Positions 6,663 through 10,372 of a stretch of DNA of 10,372 bases are shown here, in pieces (the first letter of the stretch is position 1; each line of letters opens with the position of its first letter). The DNA is from Candidatus Bathyarchaeota archaeon. Lineage in GTDB: Archaea > Thermoproteota > Bathyarchaeia > TCS64. A program made the translations under genes and the position numbers. The notes beneath the pieces were generated by a model. It saw only the letters and a list, made by a program, of their open reading frames with translations. It did no database searches and had not been told where the DNA came from. Location: the NCBI GenBank assembly GCA_016867505.1, contig VGJH01000022.1, positions 1 through 10,372 on the forward strand. The letters are read 5' to 3'.

Positions 6663-6748
6663 TTTTACGAAATATTAATCTAACAATCATGCGTATTTCG
6701 GAGTAAATATACGTATACTGTATATAATACTCAAAATTTTTACGATAT
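6663..6748. repeat. Direct repeat TTTTACGAWAT upstream of the 2-oxoacid elongation operon
   Basis: The copies are TTTTACGAAAT at 6663-6673 and TTTTACGATAT at 6738-6748. They match at 10 of 11 positions and bracket the palindrome and box A cluster. It is a possible binding-site pair; chance is possible. Confidence 0.3.
6690..6730 (+). promoter_or_regulatory. Promoter with nested palindromes for the 2-oxoacid elongation operon
   Basis: The box A candidate is TATATAA at 6721-6727, which predicts a start near 6750 and a leader of about 70 nt. Directly upstream are the perfect palindrome TATACGTATA (6708-6717) and an overlapping interrupted one, TATAC-T-GTATA (6714-6724), which runs into box A. 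CGTATTT at 6692-6698 and AAATATACG at 6705-6713 form a further imperfect inverted pair. A regulator bound here would cover the BRE/TATA and block TBP/TFB; that role, possibly amino-acid-responsive, is inference. Confidence 0.5.
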
Positions 6749-6771
6749 CTTTATTAATAATATGTTTTCCT

Positions 6772-6790
6772 TTAAACGCTAAGTGTTTAA
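6772..6790 (+). repeat. Inverted repeat/hairpin in the operon leader
   Basis: TTAAACGC at 6772-6779 pairs with GTGTTTAA at 6783-6790, with one G-U pair and loop TAA: eight base pairs in RNA. It lies between the predicted transcription start and the first gene. It could be a DNA operator or a weak RNA structure. Confidence 0.4.
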
Positions 6791-6821
6791 CACATGAAAG
6801 CACTGAACGTGATATAACTTC

Positions 6822-7274
6822 ATGCAACAAAGTTATGAAAACATCAATGAAAATAATATTTTACTAAAACTAAATAAAGCAGGAATCTATCCTAGTCCAT
6901 ATAATTACATTAAAAGTAAAAAAATCAACTTTGATGAATATGTAATTCATGATAGCACATTAAGAGAAGGAGAACAAACTCCAAACATAATTCTATCTAT
7001 AGATAATAAGATTCAGATTGCTAAAAAACTTGATGAAATAGGAATAAAAAGAATCGAAGCAGGTTTCCCTGCAGCATCAAACAAACAATACACAACAATA
7101 AAAGAATTAGTAAAACTTGATTTAAATTCAGAGATAATAGCATTTGCTAGATCTAAAAAAGAAGATATCGATATTGCGGTACAATCAGGCGCTCAAGGGA
7201 TAATTGTTTCATATAGCATCTCAAGTTTTATCGTGAAAACAAGTTTAAAGGTTTATCACAAGAAGAATATCTGA
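6822..7274 (+). CDS. N-terminal fragment of the frameshifted synthase
   Basis: 150 codons from the ATG to the TGA at 7272-7274. Family-like sequence runs to about residue 135 (SYSISSF); the last 14 residues (IVKTSLKVYHKKNI) are out-of-frame readthrough. It contains the catalytic Arg48-Glu49 of the DRE-TIM motif but lacks the metal-binding histidines, so alone it should be inactive. Confidence 0.8.
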   Translation: MQQSYENINENNILLKLNKAGIYPSPYNYIKSKKINFDEYVIHDSTLREGEQTPNIILSIDNKIQIAKKLDEIGIKRIEAGFPAASNKQYTTIKELVKLDLNSEIIAFARSKKEDIDIAVQSGAQGIIVSYSISSFIVKTSLKVYHKKNI

Positions 7275-7432
7275 ATCAACTAGCTGAATCAATAAAATAT
7301 GCTGAAAGTAAAGATCTTTTAGTAATATATAGTGCAGAAGATACTAGTCGGGAAAAAGATCTCGTTTTCTTAAAAAAAGCTTACAAAACTGCTGAAAATT
7401 CCGGTGCTAAAAGAGCAAGAGTCATTGATACT

Positions 7433-8059
7433 TTGGGTTGTATGAGCCCAAGTGGTGTTGATTTTCTTATTAAACAAATAAAAAGCTCAGTTAATATCCC
7501 AATAGAAGTGCATCTTCATAATGACATGGGGCTAAGTTTAGCTAATTCAATAGCAGCAATAGAAGCTGGCGCCTCAACAATTTCTACATGTGTCAATGGC
7601 ATAGGAGAAAGAGCAGGTATAACAGCAACAGAGGAAATGATAGCAACTCTCTACATTTTATATGGCATTAATTTTTTTAATATTAACAAATTAACAGAAT
7701 TATCCTCTTTTGTCGAAAAAATTAGCAGAATAAAAAGAGCCCCAAATAAACCAATTACTGGAAAAAATGTCTTAATTCATAGTTCAGGCATTCATCAAGC
7801 AGGAGTATTACAAAATCCTCTAACTTACGAGTTTTATCCAGACACTCTTTTTGGTGGAAATCGTAAGATTGAGATTAATGAATTGAGTGGACGTCATGGA
7901 GTTAGATGGATAGCAAAAGAATATTGTAATAAAAAAATTACGGAAGATCAAGATAAAGAGATTCTTCAAAGAATTAAGAATAATTTTAGTAACGGAAGAA
8001 AATCAAGTTATTCTAAAAAAGAGCTTAAAAAAATTATATTAGAGCATTTAGGAGAATAA
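7433..8059 (+). CDS. C-terminal fragment of the frameshifted synthase
   Basis: 208 codons if read from the TTG at 7433, but homologous sequence in this frame extends back to 7226 (FYRENKFKGLSQEEYLNQL onward); the frame is closed upstream by TAG at 7214-7216. Counted from 7433, it has the metal-ligand histidines H27 and H29 in VHLHND, VNGIGERAG (54-62) and SSGIHQAGV (117-125). The start is not credible as a native one because it falls inside the TIM barrel. The stop TAA is 5 nt before the next gene's start, and the GGAG within its last codons probably serves that gene. Confidence 0.8.
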   Translation: MGCMSPSGVDFLIKQIKSSVNIPIEVHLHNDMGLSLANSIAAIEAGASTISTCVNGIGERAGITATEEMIATLYILYGINFFNINKLTELSSFVEKISRIKRAPNKPITGKNVLIHSSGIHQAGVLQNPLTYEFYPDTLFGGNRKIEINELSGRHGVRWIAKEYCNKKITEDQDKEILQRIKNNFSNGRKSSYSKKELKKIILEHLGE

Positions 8060-8064
8060 TAATT

Positions 8065-9300
8065 TTGAGTCAAACAATAACAGAAAAAATTCTAGCCCAT
8101 GTATCAAATAAAAAAGAGGTGTTTCCTGGTGATTATGTTGTATCTGATATAGATTGGATTATGTTTCATGATTCAACTGGTCCTTTAACGATAAAAGGAT
8201 TCGAGGATATTGGTAAGAGAATTTGTAATAAAGAAAAAATTGTTACTTTTTTTGATCATTTCTATCCAGCACCAAATATTGAGGCTGCAAAATTACATCA
8301 AATTTCTCGAAGGTTTATTGATTTACAAGGTCTAAATAATCACCATACGGATGGCATCTGTCACCAAATACTTGCTGAGAAATATGTTAAACCTGGTAAC
8401 GTGGTTGTAGGCGCAGATTCACATACATGTACTTTAGGAGCTTTAGGCTCATTTGCTACAGGTTTAGGAAGTACAGACATTGCTGGAGTAATGGCTACTG
8501 GAAAATGCTGGTTTAAAGTCCCTGATAATATGAAAATTCATTATACAAATAAACTAAAAAAAGGGGTTTATGCAAAAGATGTTATTCTAAAAACTGCTGG
8601 TTTGATTGGTTCAGAAGGAGCAGACTATTTTGCTATAGAGTTTAGTGGAGATTATATTAAATCTTCATCAATCTCTGAGCGCTTAACAATGTGTAATATG
8701 GCAGTTGAATTGGGCGCTAAAAATGGAATAATTGAACCAGACGAAAAAACGCTTGAATTTACAGGTAATCAAGGATTATTCTTTAAAAGTGATTATAATG
8801 CATCATATGAGAAAGAATTTTCAATAGATGTATCACAATTTGGGCCACAAATTGCGTGCCCAAATTCAGTTGATAATGTAAAACCAGTAGAAGAGGTTGC
8901 AGGTACTCCTATTGACCAAGCATTCATTGGAACTTGTACTAATGGTCGATTAGATGATATAGAGATTGTTGCACGAATATTAAAAAGTTATAAAGTAAAA
9001 CAAAGTACTAGATTAATTGTAATCCCCGCATCAATGAATGTGTATTTAAGGGCTTTTCAAAAGGGATATATCCAGATAATTTCCTCTGCAGGTGGAATTA
9101 TTTCAAGCCCCAGTTGTGGACCTTGTATTGGTCGACATAACGGGGTTTTGGCTGATGGAGAGGTATGTATCAGTACTCAAAATAGAAATTTTAATGGACG
9201 TATGGGAAGCCCTAAATCAATGATTTACTTAAGCTCTCCAGCATCAGCTGCTGCATCAGCAATTACAGGTGAAATTACCGATCCGAGGGATTACTTATGA
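8065..9300 (+). CDS. leuC: 3-isopropylmalate dehydratase/homoaconitase large subunit
   Basis: 411 aa, the archaeal-type large subunit of a two-subunit aconitase-family isomerase. It dehydrates and rehydrates the 2-alkylmalate made by the preceding enzyme, moving the hydroxyl group. Visible motifs: FFDHFYPAPN (62-71), GICHQ (97-101), GADSHTCTLGALGSFATGLG (116-135), GTCTNGRLDD (289-298), and SPSCGPCIG (348-356). The [4Fe-4S] ligands are C291, C351 and C354. ISTQNRNFNGRMG and ITDPRDYL close the protein as in the family. The start is TTG at 8065, preceded by GGAG (8051-8054); the usual family N-terminus (TEKILAH) begins at residue 5, which supports it. Overlaps the small-subunit gene by ATGA. Substrate (isopropylmalate, homocitrate or longer) is not fixed by the sequence, so the symbol is for the family only. 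Confidence 0.93.
   Translation: MSQTITEKILAHVSNKKEVFPGDYVVSDIDWIMFHDSTGPLTIKGFEDIGKRICNKEKIVTFFDHFYPAPNIEAAKLHQISRRFIDLQGLNNHHTDGICHQILAEKYVKPGNVVVGADSHTCTLGALGSFATGLGSTDIAGVMATGKCWFKVPDNMKIHYTNKLKKGVYAKDVILKTAGLIGSEGADYFAIEFSGDYIKSSSISERLTMCNMAVELGAKNGIIEPDEKTLEFTGNQGLFFKSDYNASYEKEFSIDVSQFGPQIACPNSVDNVKPVEEVAGTPIDQAFIGTCTNGRLDDIEIVARILKSYKVKQSTRLIVIPASMNVYLRAFQKGYIQIISSAGGIISSPSCGPCIGRHNGVLADGEVCISTQNRNFNGRMGSPKSMIYLSSPASAAASAITGEITDPRDYL
9285..9288 (+). promoter_or_regulatory. Ribosome-binding site GAGG of the small-subunit gene
   Basis: GAGG lies 8 nt before the ATG at 9297, inside the end of the large-subunit gene. Together with the ATGA overlap it supports coupled translation of the two subunits. 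Confidence 0.55.
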
Positions 9301-9776
9301 AAGCATGGAAATTTGAAGATAATATCAATACTGATTTAATCACTCCGGGAAGATACAACATGACTACCGATGAAACACAATTAGGAAAAATTGCTTTCAT
9401 AGAATATAGACCAGAATTCTCAAAAAACGTTAAAAAAGGTGATTATATCATAGCTGGAAAGAATTTTGGGTGTGGTTCAAGCCGCGAACATGCTCCTGTC
9501 GCCTTAAAGGCAGCAGGAGTTAGTGCGGTGATAGCAAAATCATTTGCCAGAATTTTTTTTCGAAATTGTATAAACGTGGGATTACCGATATTCATTTGCA
9601 ATCAAACAGAATTAATTGATGATGGAGATATTATTCAAACTAATATTAATGAAAATATTATAGTGAATGAAACAAAAAAAATTTCAATTCCAATATTATC
9701 TCCTCCGGAATTTATTCAAAAAATTATGTTATCTGGTGGATTAATAGAATTTTTGCGTAGGGATAGTTATGTATAA
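9297..9776 (+). CDS. leuD: 3-isopropylmalate dehydratase/homoaconitase small subunit
   Basis: 159 aa, usual length for the archaeal small (swivel-domain) subunit. Motifs: [17 protein letters not shown] at 4-20, the strongly conserved [14 protein letters not shown] (54-67), and [20 protein letters not shown] (78-97). The substrate-specificity loop after GRY reads NMTTDE. In characterised archaeal enzymes this loop differs between isopropylmalate isomerase (YLVYT type) and homoaconitase (YLRTT type); YNMTT matches neither cleanly. The ATG overlaps the large-subunit stop as ATGA, and the stop overlaps the next gene by 8 nt. It pairs with the large subunit to form the active isomerase. Confidence 0.93.
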   Translation: MKAWKFEDNINTDLITPGRYNMTTDETQLGKIAFIEYRPEFSKNVKKGDYIIAGKNFGCGSSREHAPVALKAAGVSAVIAKSFARIFFRNCINVGLPIFICNQTELIDDGDIIQTNINENIIVNETKKISIPILSPPEFIQKIMLSGGLIEFLRRDSYV

Positions 9777-10372
9777 AATCGCGTTAATACCTGGTGATGG
9801 AATTGGCAAAGAGGTTATTCCTGAAGCAACAAGGGTTTTAGAACAATTCAATATTAACATTTCTTATTCTTTTTTTGAAGTAGGTTATGACGTATGGAAA
9901 AAAACTGGAAAATCTGTTACCGAAAATACAATTGAAGCAATTAAAAAAAATCAAGCTACCTTGTTTGGGGCAACTACAACTCCTATTGGTATTTTAGGTT
10001 ATAGAAGTGCAATAGTTACGTTAAGAAAAGAGTTAGATCTATATGCTAATGTTCGCCCATCAAGAACATACCCTATAAAAAATTCTAAAAAAAACGTTGA
10101 TTTAGTAATTGTGAGAGAAAATACTGAAGGATTATATAGCGATATTGAGTTTGGGGATAATAATTGTGCATACTCAGTTAGAGTAATTAGTAAAAAAGCT
10201 TCTGAAAGAATAGCTAGATACGCATTCGAGTTAGCAAAAAAGCGACGTAACCAAGTCACATTTGTTACTAAAGCAAATATTCTACGGAAAACTTGCGGAT
10301 TATTTAGGGATGCATGTATTAAAGTATCAAAAGATTACCCATTAATCCTATCGAAAGAGATGTATATTGATT
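9769..10372 (+). CDS. 3-isopropylmalate/homoisocitrate dehydrogenase (partial, runs off right edge)
   Basis: 201 codons are visible, out of roughly 330-350 for the family. The start ATG (9769-9771) overlaps the small-subunit stop by 8 nt; AGGG about 6 nt upstream may be its ribosome-binding site. The protein starts [16 protein letters not shown], the NAD-binding beta-decarboxylating dehydrogenase signature. Substrate-binding residues present are R86 in TLRKELDLYANVRP, R96, R116 in IVRENTEGLYSD, Y123, K168 and N170 in VTKANIL. The preceding loop GYRSAIVTLRK resembles archaeal isopropylmalate/homoisocitrate dehydrogenases more than isocitrate dehydrogenase. It would oxidise and decarboxylate the isomerised acid with NAD(P)+ to give the elongated 2-oxoacid. 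The magnesium-ligand aspartates of the C-terminal half are off-window. Confidence 0.92.
   Translation, partial: MYKIALIPGDGIGKEVIPEATRVLEQFNINISYSFFEVGYDVWKKTGKSVTENTIEAIKKNQATLFGATTTPIGILGYRSAIVTLRKELDLYANVRPSRTYPIKNSKKNVDLVIVRENTEGLYSDIEFGDNNCAYSVRVISKKASERIARYAFELAKKRRNQVTFVTKANILRKTCGLFRDACIKVSKDYPLILSKEMYID

Larger units (their letters stand above)
6822..8059 (+). pseudogene. 2-isopropylmalate/homocitrate synthase-family gene interrupted by a one-base frameshift
   Basis: Restoring one base in the T4 run at 7226-7229 joins both halves into one open frame of 412 codons, the usual length for the short DRE-TIM acyltransferases without a LeuA regulatory domain. The joined protein has the catalytic HDSTLREGEQTP motif (43-54), IEAGFPAAS, GIIVSYSISS, SAEDTSREKD, the metal-binding HLHND pair, VNGIGERAGI and SSGIHQAG. 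It would condense acetyl-CoA with a 2-oxoacid. TLREGEQ recalls homocitrate synthases, while EAGFPA and NGIGERAG recall LeuA/AksA, so the substrate is open. A GTGAT at 6809-6813 may be a partial ribosome-binding site, 8 nt before the ATG. First gene of the operon. The downstream genes look intact, so a sequencing or assembly error is as likely as real decay. Confidence 0.85.

Noticed and set aside
6794..6817. Seven-codon mini-ORF (MKALNVI, stop) just upstream of the synthase gene, as a possible attenuation leader peptide
   Set aside because: It has only one Leu and no Lys run, no terminator/antiterminator pair follows, and leader-peptide attenuation is not established in archaea.
7224..7232. 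Programmed -1 ribosomal frameshift signal
   Set aside because: No X-XXY-YYZ heptamer and no clear downstream hairpin or pseudoknot was seen; a base-loss event in a T run is simpler.
9999..10259. 86-codon minus-strand open frame
   Set aside because: It is antisense to the dehydrogenase gene, whose substrate-binding motifs are clear in the plus frame.
1..10372. CRISPR array, insertion sequence, integrase or att site near the tRNA
   Set aside because: No regularly spaced repeats, no transposase or integrase motifs, and no second copy of the tRNA 3' end were seen in the window.

Overview
The window looks like low-GC archaeal chromosome, most likely from an Asgard or a similar mesophilic lineage. 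Three things support this. Several genes have an AT-rich box A centred about 25 nt before their start codon, which implies leaderless transcripts. There is a tRNA-Val(GAC) of archaeal type with its own box A. There is also a DRG-like GTPase with a C-terminal TGS domain. The exact lineage is inference; no rRNA or other phylogenetic marker is present.

Left part (1-2619, minus strand): an electron-transfer operon read right to left. It encodes a NuoE/HydC-like [2Fe-2S] subunit, a NuoF/HydB-like flavin/NADH-binding subunit with two C-terminal ferredoxin clusters and an unusual Cys-rich N-terminus, and the first 58 codons of a NuoG/HydA/FdhA/HoxU-like [2Fe-2S] subunit cut by the window edge. The genes overlap by 1 and 4 nt. 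Together they form the NAD(P)H-oxidising module of a soluble hydrogenase, formate dehydrogenase or related enzyme; the catalytic subunit is off-window.

Middle (2620-6650, plus strand): an AT-rich divergent intergenic region with repeats and palindromes; a 675-aa cytoplasmic M28-like (DUF4910-type) aminopeptidase with a C-terminal winged-helix-like extension; tRNA-Val with encoded CCA; a TGS-domain GTPase with altered P-loop and G3 motifs; and a small VOC (glyoxalase-like) protein.

Right part (6651-10372, plus strand): a regulatory region with nested palindromes, then a tightly packed four-gene operon. It encodes a 2-isopropylmalate/homocitrate synthase-family enzyme (broken by a one-base frameshift near 7226), the large and small subunits of a 3-isopropylmalate dehydratase/homoaconitase, and a partial 3-isopropylmalate/homoisocitrate dehydrogenase running off the right edge. 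This is the condensation, isomerisation and oxidative decarboxylation sequence that lengthens a 2-oxoacid by one carbon. It could serve leucine, lysine (via 2-aminoadipate) or a longer-chain 2-oxoacid; the sequence alone does not decide.

No mobile element, CRISPR array or obviously new multi-gene system was found. The points most worth a second look are the frameshift, the Lys-to-Arg change in the GTPase P-loop, the Cys-rich N-terminus of the NuoF-like protein, the unidentified catalytic partner, and the palindromes ahead of the two biosynthetic and peptidase genes.
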